The notes: generated from the sequence alone by a model not told the origin. Counted from the stretch's first letter, positions 34,645 through 43,812 are shown. The stretch: 64,000 nt of DNA from Mucilaginibacter sp. SMC90 (GCF_022811725.1 NZ_CP094527.1:124001-188000), one strand, 5' to 3'. Numbers and translations: made by a program.

Positions 34645-34690
34645 AAACGCAAACAGCCCCGGCATTTTGCCGGGGCTGTTTGCGTTTTGA
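34645..34690. terminator. Strong bidirectional terminator
   Basis: A perfect 20-bp stem (AAACGCAAACAGCCCCGGCA and its complement) with a TTT loop lies between the convergent hydrolase and small secreted protein genes. T-runs on both sides let it stop transcription from either direction. Confidence 0.85.
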
Positions 34691-34730
34691 TACCACCGGA
34701 CTTAAAACTTCCGGCTTCCTACTTAAAGAC

Positions 34731-34916
34731 TTATTTCTTCCTCATCTTCATGGTGTCTTTTTTCATGATGGTATCTTTTTTCATTTTCTTGGTTTTCTTC
34801 TTCTTGGTAGTATCAGTTTGCATAACGCCTTTTGATGGGCGAACTAATGTGCCATGAGCGAAAACGCTGCTGAAAGAAATCGCTGCTAAAGCGATCATAC
34901 ATAGTGCCTTTTTCAT
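34731..34916 (-). CDS. 61-residue secreted lysine/threonine-rich protein
   Basis: The first 20 residues are a signal peptide (KKALCMIALAAISFSSVFA). The mature part is short and very basic: TLVRPSKGVMQ, then a tail made of KKKKTKKMKKD and KKDTMKMRKK with a repeated (M)KKDT motif. The clear signal sequence, the terminator downstream and the leader upstream argue that it is real. It may bind polyanions such as lipopolysaccharide or nucleic acids; that is inference. I know of no named family. Confidence 0.72.
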   Translation of the reverse strand: MKKALCMIALAAISFSSVFAHGTLVRPSKGVMQTDTTKKKKTKKMKKDTIMKKDTMKMRKK

Positions 34917-34988
34917 AGTTGATTATGTTTTAGATGGTTAGTAATATCTATAACAAATTAACTATGGTTTGTTTTTTTTATTTTTTAA

Positions 34989-36251
34989 TTAAATAACTGT
35001 ACCACTTGGTATTATAGCGCGTTTCTTAACTACAACAATGCCGTCTTGCACAGTATGGGTGCCATAATCGCCATCTTCAAGCTTTTCGCCGCAATTGATG
35101 ATTACGTTGTCGCCGATGTAAGTATTTTTATCAATGATGGCGTTTAAGATATGGCAATTATCGCCTATCCCCATGATTGGTGAACCGCTTACTTTCGATT
35201 CGGCAATCTCCTCAAGCGTTTGGTAATTGTCGCTACCCATTACATAGCAGTTTTCGATAATGGTATTTACACCAATACGGGTACGGATACCTATTATTGA
35301 GTGAGTGATCTGCTTAGCGTTGATGATACAACCATCTGCAACTATGGATTTCTCCATCAGCGTACCTGATATTTTTGATGGCGGCAGCATGCGTGCACGG
35401 GTGTAGATCGGGTTTTTATCAAACAGGTTGAATTTTGGAATATTGTCGGTTAACCCAAGGTTTGCCTCGAAAAATGACGGGATAGTACCGATATCTGTCC
35501 AGTAACCTTCATACTGATAGCTGGCTACACGGTGGCCTTCAATTGATTGCGGAATAATCTCTTTACCAAAATCGGTACGCTCATTGCCTTCAAGCAACTC
35601 ATACAGCAATTTACGATTAAAGATGTAAATACCCATTGATGCCAGGTAAACACGACCTTCTGCCTGCATCTCCGGACTAACTTCTGAGGCCCAGCTTTCA
35701 AAATTGCTTTTCGGCTTTTCGATAAACGAGGTGATCATGTTGTTTTCATCCGTTTTCAGGATGCCAAAGCCCGGTACATCGGCTGCATCAACAGGGATGG
35801 TGGCTATGGAGATTTCGGCATTGGTTTCGATATGATGGTTGATCATATCTTCAAAATCCATCTGGTACAATTGATCGCCTGAAAGGATCAGTACATACTC
35901 AAACTCATGCACAGCCAGGTGGTGTAAGCTTTGTCTAACAGCATCGGCAGTACCCTGAAACCAGGCCACGCTCGACGGCGTTTGCTCTGCTGCAAGGATA
36001 TCAACAAAAGCATCACTAAAACTACTGAAGTGATAAGTGTTTTTGATGTGTTTGTTTAACGATGCTGAGTTAAACTGCGTTAACACATAAATACGCGTAA
36101 TACCCGAGTGCAGGCAGTTTGAAATAGGGATATCAACCAAACGGTATTTACCCGCAATTGGTACTGCCGGCTTTGACCGCGTTGCGGTAAGCGGTGATAA
36201 GCGGCTGCCCTGGCCGCCACCGAGCACAATGGAAATTACTTTGGATGTCAT
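34989..36251 (-). CDS. glgC: Glucose-1-phosphate adenylyltransferase
   Basis: The 420-residue protein has the nucleotide-binding GGGQGSRLSPLTATRSKPAVPIAGKYRLVD block, SGDQLYQMDF, FIEKPKSN with the sugar-phosphate lysine region, and a C-terminal left-handed beta-helix (about 300-420). It makes ADP-glucose from glucose 1-phosphate and ATP, the committed step of glycogen synthesis. It overlaps the 3' end of glgA by four bases (ATGA), so the two are translationally coupled. The branching enzyme gene is not in the window. Confidence 0.96.
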   Translation of the reverse strand: MTSKVISIVLGGGQGSRLSPLTATRSKPAVPIAGKYRLVDIPISNCLHSGITRIYVLTQFNSASLNKHIKNTYHFSSFSDAFVDILAAEQTPSSVAWFQGTADAVRQSLHHLAVHEFEYVLILSGDQLYQMDFEDMINHHIETNAEISIATIPVDAADVPGFGILKTDENNMITSFIEKPKSNFESWASEVSPEMQAEGRVYLASMGIYIFNRKLLYELLEGNERTDFGKEIIPQSIEGHRVASYQYEGYWTDIGTIPSFFEANLGLTDNIPKFNLFDKNPIYTRARMLPPSKISGTLMEKSIVADGCIINAKQITHSIIGIRTRIGVNTIIENCYVMGSDNYQTLEEIAESKVSGSPIMGIGDNCHILNAIIDKNTYIGDNVIINCGEKLEDGDYGTHTVQDGIVVVKKRAIIPSGTVI

Positions 36252-37672
36252 ATAGTTAGTTTTAAGCTTTCGTATAGTTCGGTGTATTGTTGTGTTGAGC
36301 GTGCCCAGGAAAAATCAAGCGCCATCATTTGCTTGCGGAGCTGCTGCATTTTTGCGCTATCCTGGTAAAGTTGTTTGGCCCTGAATACCGAATGGCAGAT
36401 ATCCTGCACACTGGCTTGTACAAAGCGGATGCCGTAGCCTCCTTCATCGCCAAAGTCAATAACAGAATCTTTCAGGCCTCCGGTAGTACGTACAATAGGC
36501 ATGGTGCCGTAGCGCAGCGCATATAGCTGGTTCAGACCACAAGGTTCTACGCGCGATGGCATCAACAGGAAATCAGCTCCGGCATAAATGAGGTGTGCCA
36601 ATGACTCGTCGTAGCCAATAAATACATTGCAATGTTCGGGGTATTTATTTTTGAGTTGAAGCAGGGCCAATTCATTTTCCTTATCGCCTGCGCCTAATAT
36701 TACGAAGTTAACTTCGCCCTCGTTTTCGAGCAGGCTGCGCTCAATGGCAGCAGGCAACAGGTCGGCACCTTTTTCAACAACCAAACGGCCAATAAAGGTG
36801 AACAATGGCTTTTCGGGATCAAGCTCAAAGCGTTTACAGATGGCCTCTTTATTGGCTTTTTTGCCCTTAGCCAGTGTTTTAGCCGAAAATTTGTTTGGGA
36901 TCATCGGGTCGGTTTGTGGGTTCCAAACCTCGGTGTCGATACCGTTCATGATACCGTAACCCTTTGCCCGTTCAATATAAAACAGGTATTCCAGTCCGTT
37001 TGAGTTGTAGGTAAGTTCTTCCAGGTAAGTTGGAGATACCGTTGTATAACGCCAGGCGCACTTAACAGCTGCTGCCAATGGGTTAATACCTCCTGCCCAG
37101 TCAAGCAGGCCTGTTTTGGTCAGATCGATCTCCGGTAGTAAGGACAGCCTGTCCCAGCCAAAGGCACCGTGATACTGGCCGTTGTGTATGGTAAATATGG
37201 TTGGCGTATTAGCCAGCCTTGTATATAGTTTTGAATGATAAAGCAAAAAAGGGACTAAACCCGCATGATGATCATGGCAATGGATCAGATCTGGCGTTTG
37301 CTGCGAATAGCTGATCCAATCTAAAAAAGCCAGCTGAAAGGCCATGAACTGGTCGCGCTCATCGGGGTAGCTGTAGATATTTTCCCTGTCGAGCAGGCCG
37401 GGGATCTTTACCAAATAAAGCTCAAAACCGAGTTTATTGGTTTTCTCTTTCAATATCTCGAAGAAAAGGCGGCGGTTGCCAAGAAGGGTTGCCGCAGCAA
37501 AAACAATCTCAAATTCGTTTTCCTGGGTAAACTTACGGTCGTAAAAAGGCATAACAACAGCCGCCTGCAAACCTGCAAGGTTCTGGTACTTAGGCAATGC
37601 GCCAACAACATCGGCAAGCCCGCCAACTTTGGCAACGGGATAGCACTCGGCACTCAAATGGTATATTTTCAT
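36248..37672 (-). CDS. glgA: Glycogen synthase
   Basis: The 474-residue protein is a GT5 glycogen synthase: the ADP-glucose-binding KVGGLADVVGALPK motif is present near residue 16 and MPSRVEPCGLNQLYALRYGTMPIVRTTGGLKDSV holds the second binding site in the C-terminal GT-B domain. HCHDHHAGLVP and TIHNGQYHG are also typical. It extends alpha-1,4-glucan from ADP-glucose in the cytoplasm. It is the first gene of the glgA-glgC pair. Confidence 0.96.
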   Translation of the reverse strand: MKIYHLSAECYPVAKVGGLADVVGALPKYQNLAGLQAAVVMPFYDRKFTQENEFEIVFAAATLLGNRRLFFEILKEKTNKLGFELYLVKIPGLLDRENIYSYPDERDQFMAFQLAFLDWISYSQQTPDLIHCHDHHAGLVPFLLYHSKLYTRLANTPTIFTIHNGQYHGAFGWDRLSLLPEIDLTKTGLLDWAGGINPLAAAVKCAWRYTTVSPTYLEELTYNSNGLEYLFYIERAKGYGIMNGIDTEVWNPQTDPMIPNKFSAKTLAKGKKANKEAICKRFELDPEKPLFTFIGRLVVEKGADLLPAAIERSLLENEGEVNFVILGAGDKENELALLQLKNKYPEHCNVFIGYDESLAHLIYAGADFLLMPSRVEPCGLNQLYALRYGTMPIVRTTGGLKDSVIDFGDEGGYGIRFVQASVQDICHSVFRAKQLYQDSAKMQQLRKQMMALDFSWARSTQQYTELYESLKLTI

Positions 37673-37896
37673 TCAGGTTTTATTGGCTCAATTTAAGCAA
37701 AGATTACCAAAAGAGAAACCTATGAGAATTAATATAGTTTTGAAAAATTTAGATAAAAAGCACTGAAATTTTATTATCGTTAAGATGTTATAGTTGTAAA
37801 AATGATAGGAAAAAGGGCGAGGCTGAGTATGGGTTAGTGTATTATGAAAGGAAAAGAATGGTCTTATAATTGCAAAATGCATCATAAATTATAAAT

Positions 37897-38185
37897 ATGT
37901 CATTGCGAGCGCAGCGTGGCAACCGCACGGAAGCATAGCCGCCCTGTATAGTATGCGATTGCTTCGTTTAACTTGCGAACATTTATAACGAGTGCTTAAC
38001 ATGGTTCGGCGATTGTATCGCCCGGTGAGCGTTTTAAACGCAAACCCACATTAAACACTCGTTAGAAACGAGCGCAAGGAGCTCCCCTCTTAGGTGTTGT
38101 GTATCTGCTTTATTTCCTCAACGCAGATACACACCCCTGCTTTCGCTCTTTCCTGCCTCGCCCCCTCTCAAGAGGGGAATTAATA
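37897..38185. repeat. Composite: REP-like copy 9 joined to cloverleaf-like copy 3 and a CTCCCCTCTT hairpin
   Basis: From 37897 a REP-like element (ATGTCATTGCGAGC) runs to GATTGCTTCGTT at 37968 and then stops. At 37971 a cloverleaf-like element begins (ACTTGCGAACATTTATAACG) and ends at 38079 (AAACGAGCGCAAGG). It is followed by GCTCCCCTCTTAGG, then the hairpin GTGTATCTGC / GCAGATACACAC, then CCCCTCTCAAGAGGGG, to 38185. The right arm of the REP-like element is missing. The 37673-38205 gap holds no gene. Confidence 0.7.
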
Positions 38186-38205
38186 AAACTCCGCCTTCAG
38201 GGCGA

Positions 38206-41013
38206 TTAATGCGCCTCCAGCCAGTTTAAGCCTGTTCCAATCTCCACCATGATAGGTACCTCGGTTTTAATGGCGGTTTTCATGTTGTGCATAATGATTG
38301 GCTTTACAATTTCCACTTCATGATGTGGTACGTCAAACACCAACTCGTCATGTACCTGCATGGTCATGCGGGTATCCAACTTTTGGGCTTTCAGTTCGCG
38401 GTGGATATTGATCATGGCTATCTTGATCATATCAGCAGCCGAACCCTGTATAGGTGCGTTTATCGCATTTCGCTCGGCAAAGCCACGAACAGTTGCATTG
38501 GCCGAATTGATATCACGCAGGTAGCGGCGGCGGCCCATCAGCGTACACACATAACCGTTTTCACGGGCAAAGTTCATGGTATCGCTCATGTATTGCTTAA
38601 TACCGGCAAACTGGATAAAGTATTGCTCAATGATCTCGGCTGCTTCCTTACGCGGAATGCCCAGGCTTTGTGATAAACCAAAAGCCGATTGTCCGTAAAT
38701 AATGCCGAAGTTAACAGCCTTGGCGTTGCGGCGCTGATCGCTGGTTACCTCATCCAACCCGATGCCATAAACGTTGGCAGCTGTTGCCGTATGGATGTCA
38801 TGGTTGTCGATAAAAGCCTGCATCATGTTAGGATCCTTGCTGATCTCTGCTATAATGCGAAGTTCGATCTGCGAATAATCCGCAGATACAATGGTGTGAC
38901 CGCTATCCCTTGGGATAAAAGCTTTCCTTACTTCGCGGCCGCGTTCGGTACGGATAGGGATGTTTTGCAGGTTAGGGTTAACGCTGCTTAACCGGCCTGT
39001 TGCAGCAACGGCCTGGTTGTATGATGTATGTACCCTGCCTGTTTTAGGGTTCACCATCTGCGGCAGCGCATCTACATAAGTCGACTTTAATTTTTGCAGC
39101 TGGCGGAAATCAAGGATATCACGTACAATATCGCTCTTGGCGGCTAACGAAAGCAAAACGTCTTCTCCTGTTTGATACTGGCCTGTTTTGGTTTTTTTTG
39201 CTTTAGGGTCGAGCATCAGTTTCTCAAACAACACTTCGCCCAATTGCTTTGGCGATGCGATGTTGAATTTTACACCTGCTTTTTCATAAACCGTTTTTTC
39301 GTACTGGGCAATGTCCGTTTCCAGTGTTTTGCTGAAATCGCGCAGGGTATTATGATCTATTTTTACGCCCTCGTACTCCATGTCGGCCAATACGTAGATG
39401 AGCGGGTGCTCTATCTCGTTCACCAGCTTTTCGCCTTCAACTTCTTTTAGTTTGGGCTCAAAAACATTTTTAAGCTGTAGGGTGATATCGGCATCCTCGG
39501 CGGCGTATTCTTTTATCTTTTCAAATTCTACATCGCGCATATTGCCCTGGTTTTTGCCTTTGGCACCAATAAGCTCGGTTATGGAAACAGGTTTATAGCC
39601 CAGGTAATTTTCTGACAGGATATCCATATTATGGCGAGTATCCGGATCGATGATGTAATGGGCCAGCATGGTATCAAACAGGATGCCTTTTACTTCAATG
39701 TTGTACCATTTCAGCATCAGGATATCAAACTTAATGTTCTGCCCTATTTTGCCGATGCTCTCATTTTCGAGGATCTCCTTAAACTCGGTAACTATGCTTT
39801 GTGCAGCAACCTGATCGGCAGGAACTGGTACATACCAACCCTCTCCCGGTTTAACTGAAAATGATAAGCCTACCAGTTCGCAATAATTAGGATCGGTACC
39901 GGTGGTTTCGGTATCAAAGCAAAATGTTTGCTGTTGTGCTAATATCTTGATGAGCTCGGTACGTTTTTCAATCGTATCGGCCAGGTGATATTCATGTGGT
40001 GTATTGTTGATGTTTTTGGCGGCAAGGGTGAGCTCTTCACGAATGTCTTCTACATCAACCGCCATCGTGGTACGACCGGTGGCCGTTGGGTTGCCAAAAA
40101 GATCGATCTGGGTACCGGCGGGCTTTAACTCGGTTATGCTGAAATCATCGCCAAACACGCGCCTGCCTAAAGTACGGAACTCTAATTCGGCAAAAAGCGG
40201 TTCCAGTAATTCTTTACTTGGGGCGCATACTTCCAAACCTTCCTCATCCAGTTCAACAGGAACGTTTAGCAATATCGTAGCCAGCTTTTTGGACATAAGC
40301 CCCTGCTCTTTAAACTGCTCTACATTTTCGCGCTGTTTGCCTTTAAGCTCGTGGCTATGCTCAAAGATATTCTCCATTGAGCCGTATTGCTTAATAAGGG
40401 TTTTAGCTGTTTTTTCGCCAATGCCGGGAATACCCGGGATACCGTCAACAGCATCGCCCCATAAACCGAGGATATCGATCACCTGGTCAACACGCTCAAT
40501 TTCCCATTTGGCCAATATCTCTTTAACACCCTGTATTTCCATCTCGTTACCCATACGGGCCGGTTTGTAAATGAAAATATTATCTGATACCAATTGGCCA
40601 AAATCCTTATCGGGCGTCATACAGTAAACGGTATAACCTTTTTGCTCGGCTTTCTTAGCGAGGGTACCGATGATATCGTCGGCCTCGTATCCGTCGGACG
40701 TAATAACCGGGATGTTAAAACCTAATATGATTTTTATTACATAGGGTAAAGCTTTCGCCAGATCTTCGGGCATGGCTTCGCGATGTGCTTTGTAGCCTTC
40801 AAAATCGGTATGGCGTTCGGTTGGTGCTTCGGTATCAAATACTACAGCCATGTGGGTGGGGGCCTCTTTTTTCAAAACATCAAGCAGGGTATTGGTAAAA
40901 CCCATCATTGCCGAGGTGTTTAACCCATTTGATGTAAAGCGGGGTGTTTTACTTAAAGCAAAATGCGCCCGGTAAATAAGGGCCATGCCATCCAAAAGAA
41001 ATAGTTTTTTCAT
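38206..41013 (-). CDS. polA: DNA polymerase I
   Basis: The 935-residue protein has three domains. The 5'-3' exonuclease (1-300) is complete with DGYEADDIIGT and GDAVDGIPGIPGIGEKTA. The 3'-5' exonuclease (about 340-530) keeps its acidic residues (FCFDTETTGTDP, KIGQNIKFDILML, YAAEDADITLQL), so proofreading is likely intact. The polymerase has motif A SADYSQIELRIIAEIS, motif B RRNAKAVNFGIIYGQSAFGLS and motif C VHDELVFDV. It fills gaps and removes RNA primers. The gene is monocistronic between repeat-rich gaps. Confidence 0.98.
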   Translation of the reverse strand: MKKLFLLDGMALIYRAHFALSKTPRFTSNGLNTSAMMGFTNTLLDVLKKEAPTHMAVVFDTEAPTERHTDFEGYKAHREAMPEDLAKALPYVIKIILGFNIPVITSDGYEADDIIGTLAKKAEQKGYTVYCMTPDKDFGQLVSDNIFIYKPARMGNEMEIQGVKEILAKWEIERVDQVIDILGLWGDAVDGIPGIPGIGEKTAKTLIKQYGSMENIFEHSHELKGKQRENVEQFKEQGLMSKKLATILLNVPVELDEEGLEVCAPSKELLEPLFAELEFRTLGRRVFGDDFSITELKPAGTQIDLFGNPTATGRTTMAVDVEDIREELTLAAKNINNTPHEYHLADTIEKRTELIKILAQQQTFCFDTETTGTDPNYCELVGLSFSVKPGEGWYVPVPADQVAAQSIVTEFKEILENESIGKIGQNIKFDILMLKWYNIEVKGILFDTMLAHYIIDPDTRHNMDILSENYLGYKPVSITELIGAKGKNQGNMRDVEFEKIKEYAAEDADITLQLKNVFEPKLKEVEGEKLVNEIEHPLIYVLADMEYEGVKIDHNTLRDFSKTLETDIAQYEKTVYEKAGVKFNIASPKQLGEVLFEKLMLDPKAKKTKTGQYQTGEDVLLSLAAKSDIVRDILDFRQLQKLKSTYVDALPQMVNPKTGRVHTSYNQAVAATGRLSSVNPNLQNIPIRTERGREVRKAFIPRDSGHTIVSADYSQIELRIIAEISKDPNMMQAFIDNHDIHTATAANVYGIGLDEVTSDQRRNAKAVNFGIIYGQSAFGLSQSLGIPRKEAAEIIEQYFIQFAGIKQYMSDTMNFARENGYVCTLMGRRRYLRDINSANATVRGFAERNAINAPIQGSAADMIKIAMINIHRELKAQKLDTRMTMQVHDELVFDVPHHEVEIVKPIIMHNMKTAIKTEVPIMVEIGTGLNWLEAH

Positions 41014-41017
41014 AGTC

Positions 41018-41290
41018 TATGATTACACCGATTGATTAGGCGATTACACTGATTTTATTTTTTGGGATTACACCGATTGATTTATGATTACACTGATTAA
41101 AAAAGGGTGATTATAAACCAATTACCCAATATTAAGCTAATGAAATCAAGTGATCGATGCGATTTTCTCGTTTCAAAAATACAATTAATGTTGACGAATA
41201 ATTGTTATTCCTATCTCTAAAATCAAACCCAATCAATATTCAGCTATCGAAAAAATCGGTGTAATCATTTTATAATCTGTGTAATCCCGG
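41018..41290. repeat. Word-type inverted repeat (GATTACACCGATT type)
   Basis: The left half (41018-41105) repeats GATTACACCGATTGATT and GATTACACTGATT four times with small changes. The right half (41258-41290) has CGGTGTAATCATTTT and CTGTGTAATCCC, which are their complements. The 150 bases between are AT-rich and otherwise featureless. Confidence 0.7.
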
Positions 41291-41299
41291 GAAATAAAA

Positions 41300-41860
41300 T
41301 TATTTGAAACTGCAAGTCGGAATATGGTCATTCACCATGCCGGTGGCTTGCATAAAGGCATAGCAAATAGTAGTGCCAAAAAACTTAAAGCCGCGTTTTT
41401 TCATGTCTTTGGCAATGGCGTCAGATTCCGGACTGGTGGCAGGCGTTGAGTTGGAATGGTTCATGATCGCTTTACCATCCAGCATAAAACTGTACAGGTA
41501 TTTATCAAAGGAGCCAAACTCTTTTTGAATGCCGATAAACAATTGAGCATTGCTGATAGACGTTTTTATTTTAAGACGGTTGCGGATGATACCTTCGTCC
41601 TGCATTAATCTTTCAACATCTTCATCATTAAATGCAGCCACTTTCTGCAGATTAAAATTGGCGAATGCCTTACGGTAACCTTCACGACGGCGTAAGATGG
41701 TGATCCAGCTTAACCCGGCCTGTGCCGACTCAAGGATCATGAATTCGAAAAAGGTATCATCATCATGAACTTCTTTGCCCCATTCTTCGTCGTGGTATTT
41801 AATGTATAGTTCATCGGTGCCCGGCCAGTGGCAGCGGGTTATTTGGTCGGGTTTACTCAT
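41300..41860 (-). CDS. tag: DNA-3-methyladenine glycosylase I
   Basis: The 186-residue protein matches Tag: TRCHWPGTDELYIKYHDEEWG at the start, FEFMILESAQAGLSWITILRRREGYRKAF in the middle, and a C-terminal zinc site with HIPTC. It cuts out 3-methyladenine from alkylated DNA by base excision. It is eight bases inside the 3' end of the ExbD-like gene, so the two are coupled even though they look unrelated. Another alkylation-related gene (alkyltransferase-like) lies 22 kb away. Confidence 0.95.
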   Translation of the reverse strand: MSKPDQITRCHWPGTDELYIKYHDEEWGKEVHDDDTFFEFMILESAQAGLSWITILRRREGYRKAFANFNLQKVAAFNDEDVERLMQDEGIIRNRLKIKTSISNAQLFIGIQKEFGSFDKYLYSFMLDGKAIMNHSNSTPATSPESDAIAKDMKKRGFKFFGTTICYAFMQATGMVNDHIPTCSFK

Positions 41861-42467
41861 AATTTGTTTGTTTTAAATTGGTAAGCAGCGAAAATTTGTT
41901 AATGCCCTGATCCTGTAATATTCTTATCACCTTTTTAATGACCGGATATTCGGTTTTTTCATCTGCCTTGATGAAAAAGCGGAGTTCCTGGTTGTTTGTT
42001 AAAAGACTTGCTTTTTTTGATTCGTAGATCCAATTGGCGAGGTCGTTATTGCCTTTTTCAATAGGGATACCGGGTTGAAGGATTGGGTTGGATTTGAGCG
42101 GATCATACTGTGTTAAATGTTCTTTTAATTCGTACACCGGCACCCCGATATAATCCATTTTAGCAAATTCAGATAGCTGAGCTGATGAAAATGGAACGTG
42201 ATAGCTTTCTCCGATTTGCTTCAATGTTTGCTGACGGATGCCGCTGGGAAAAAGCGAGAACATTATTTTGTGCTGAGTAATAATTATAACACCTTCATTT
42301 CCGCCTCCAAGCTGGCAGCCGTAGTAAGTCGACAAAGGCACGTTCACCTGCACCGGATCAACCCTTTTCCATGCAAAAATAAAAAAGCATAACAGCAAGA
42401 ATGCTACGTCGCATAAAGCTGAAGTATCTATCGAAAAATGTTTTCTGCGGGATGTTGTTTGGTACAT
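41853..42467 (-). CDS. ExbD/TolR-family biopolymer transport protein
   Basis: The 204-residue protein has the ExbD layout: a short basic cytoplasmic end with a membrane segment (TSALCDVAFLLLCFFIFAWK, the key Asp within it), then a periplasmic domain with ELRFFIKADEKTEYPVIKKVIRILQDQGINKFSLL. It is longer than E. coli ExbD (141) because of an insertion after the membrane segment. No ExbB-like gene is next to it, so it must use a partner from elsewhere. It overlaps tag by eight bases. Confidence 0.8.
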   Translation of the reverse strand: MYQTTSRRKHFSIDTSALCDVAFLLLCFFIFAWKRVDPVQVNVPLSTYYGCQLGGGNEGVIIITQHKIMFSLFPSGIRQQTLKQIGESYHVPFSSAQLSEFAKMDYIGVPVYELKEHLTQYDPLKSNPILQPGIPIEKGNNDLANWIYESKKASLLTNNQELRFFIKADEKTEYPVIKKVIRILQDQGINKFSLLTNLKQTNYE

Positions 42468-42556
42468 AATACAGGCGGTTTAAGGTTAAGTGAAGATAAC
42501 TTTTAAACTGCAAAAAAGCACTTTTATTACAAGCATGTAAACCTGGATCAGGATGA

Positions 42557-42901
42557 TTATTGCCCATTCAACTCGTCCCAGTACTCTACGGCTCTGCGGT
42601 AATGCGGAATAACAATCGAACCGCCCACCAAATTAGCTATCATAAAGATCTCGTTCATTTCATCGTGGTTAACGCCGGCTTCGTGGCATTTGCCCAGATG
42701 ATATTTGATACAGTCGTCGCAGCGTAAAACCATGCTGGCTACAAGGCCAAGCATTTCTTTGGTTTTTACATCAAGTGCACCTTCGGCATAGCTGGTTGTA
42801 TCAAGCGCAAAAAATCGTTTAATATTGGTATTGGCGGTTTCCATGATCCTGTCGTTCATCTTAGAACGGTAGGCGTCAAATTCTTCTACAAGTTTTCCCA
42901 C
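42557..42901 (-). CDS. Carboxymuconolactone decarboxylase family protein (AhpD-like)
   Basis: The 114-residue protein has the CxxC-His motif of the family in ASMVLRCDDCIKYHLGKCHEAG, with Glu and His residues that form the AhpD-like proton relay. Such proteins form small helical oligomers and act as thiol-dependent peroxidases or decarboxylases. It does not belong to a lactone catabolic operon. It is divergent from the VOC genes at 43015, with an AT-rich 110-base gap, and no known regulator nearby. Confidence 0.88.
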   Translation of the reverse strand: MGKLVEEFDAYRSKMNDRIMETANTNIKRFFALDTTSYAEGALDVKTKEMLGLVASMVLRCDDCIKYHLGKCHEAGVNHDEMNEIFMIANLVGGSIVIPHYRRAVEYWDELNGQ

Positions 42902-43014
42902 GGTACGTGTGTTTATTAATAAAATATTTAGGCTAATTAAGCTAAAATATTTAGCATTTAAAAGAATGGATTGTTATTTTTATGGCCGTTAACCAAATTT
43001 TTTACGCACTGATT

Positions 43015-43392
43015 ATGGAAAGTTTATCACCCAACATTTTTGTGAATGACATCAACCAAACCATCGGCTTTTATGAGCTGCTGGGCTTCAAAGTTGCAAT
43101 GAGTGTACCCGAAACCGGTACAGATCTTGTTTGGGCCATGATGACCAATGGCAGCGTTACCATGATGTTTCAAACTTTTAGCAGCCTGGCCGATGACCTG
43201 CCGGAGATAAGCCGTGTTGATGGCGGCTCATTGCTGTTATATATTAACCTTAAAAATATCTGCGCTTTTTTTGAGGAAATAAAAGATAAGGTTGCCGTAT
43301 TAAAAGGTCTTGAAACCACCTTTTATGGCGCTACCGAATTTTCAATAAAGGATAATAATGGCTATGTGCTTACTTTTGCCGAGCACGAATAA
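43015..43392 (+). CDS. VOC superfamily protein 1
   Basis: The start at 43015 (MESLSPNIFVNDINQTI) is preferred; an in-frame ATG at 42982 would add 11 residues. The 125-residue protein has the vicinal oxygen chelate fold: NDINQTIGFYELLGFKVAM at the start and EFSIKDNNGYVLTFAEHE at the end. The usual metal ligands are incomplete (no early His), so it may bind a ligand rather than catalyse. Such proteins often bind or modify small molecules, including antibiotics. A CTCCCCTTTAGGGGAG hairpin lies between it and the second VOC gene. Confidence 0.85.
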   Translation: MESLSPNIFVNDINQTIGFYELLGFKVAMSVPETGTDLVWAMMTNGSVTMMFQTFSSLADDLPEISRVDGGSLLLYINLKNICAFFEEIKDKVAVLKGLETTFYGATEFSIKDNNGYVLTFAEHE

Positions 43393-43417
43393 TTAACAGG
43401 TTAAAGACAATTATTAA

Positions 43418-43451
43418 AAGTCTCCCCTTTAGGGGAGATTTAGAGGGGCTC
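43418..43451. repeat. CTCCCCTTTAGGGGAG hairpin
   Basis: A perfect 18-base palindrome (TCTCCCCTTTAGGGGAGA) sits in the 60-base gap between the two VOC genes and may be a transcription attenuator. Relatives are found near 12423, 38080 and 60196. Confidence 0.6.
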
Positions 43452-43452
43452 T

Positions 43453-43812
43453 ATGATCAACTTTAAACGCGCCGACCATATCCAGGTTTGTGTTCCGTTA
43501 GAACGGCTGGAAGAGGCAAGGATTTTTTACACAGATGTTGTGGGATTGAAGCGGATAGAACGCCCTGCATTTAATTCGAAAGGGTATTGGTTTCAGATAG
43601 CTGATATCCAGCTGCACTTAAGTACCGAAGATGCTTTGCCCCGCACATCGCGGCACACCGCTTTTGAGGTTGCCGATATAGCTGAAGCCCGACGGCATTT
43701 AGAAGGCTTCGGTGTTGAGTTTTGGGAAGAGCCGGTGATTCCGGGCCGCACCCGGTTTTCATTCATTGATCCGTTTGGGAACAGGATGGAGTTATTGCAG
43801 TTTACGGAATAG
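43453..43812 (+). CDS. VOC superfamily protein 2 (glyoxalase/dioxygenase-like)
   Basis: The 119-residue protein has a fuller set of likely metal ligands: His9 in RADHIQVCVP, His in IQLHLSTED, and Glu at MELLQF near the end. DVVGLKRIERP and FIDPFGNRMELLQF are typical of glyoxalase-fold proteins. The reaction is not identifiable. It follows VOC protein 1 with only a hairpin between them, so the two are probably one transcript. Confidence 0.88.
   Translation: MINFKRADHIQVCVPLERLEEARIFYTDVVGLKRIERPAFNSKGYWFQIADIQLHLSTEDALPRTSRHTAFEVADIAEARRHLEGFGVEFWEEPVIPGRTRFSFIDPFGNRMELLQFTE

Noticed and set aside
40004..40570. Plus-strand ORF of 188 codons
   Set aside because: It is a serine-rich shadow antisense to polA, whose frame holds all catalytic motifs.
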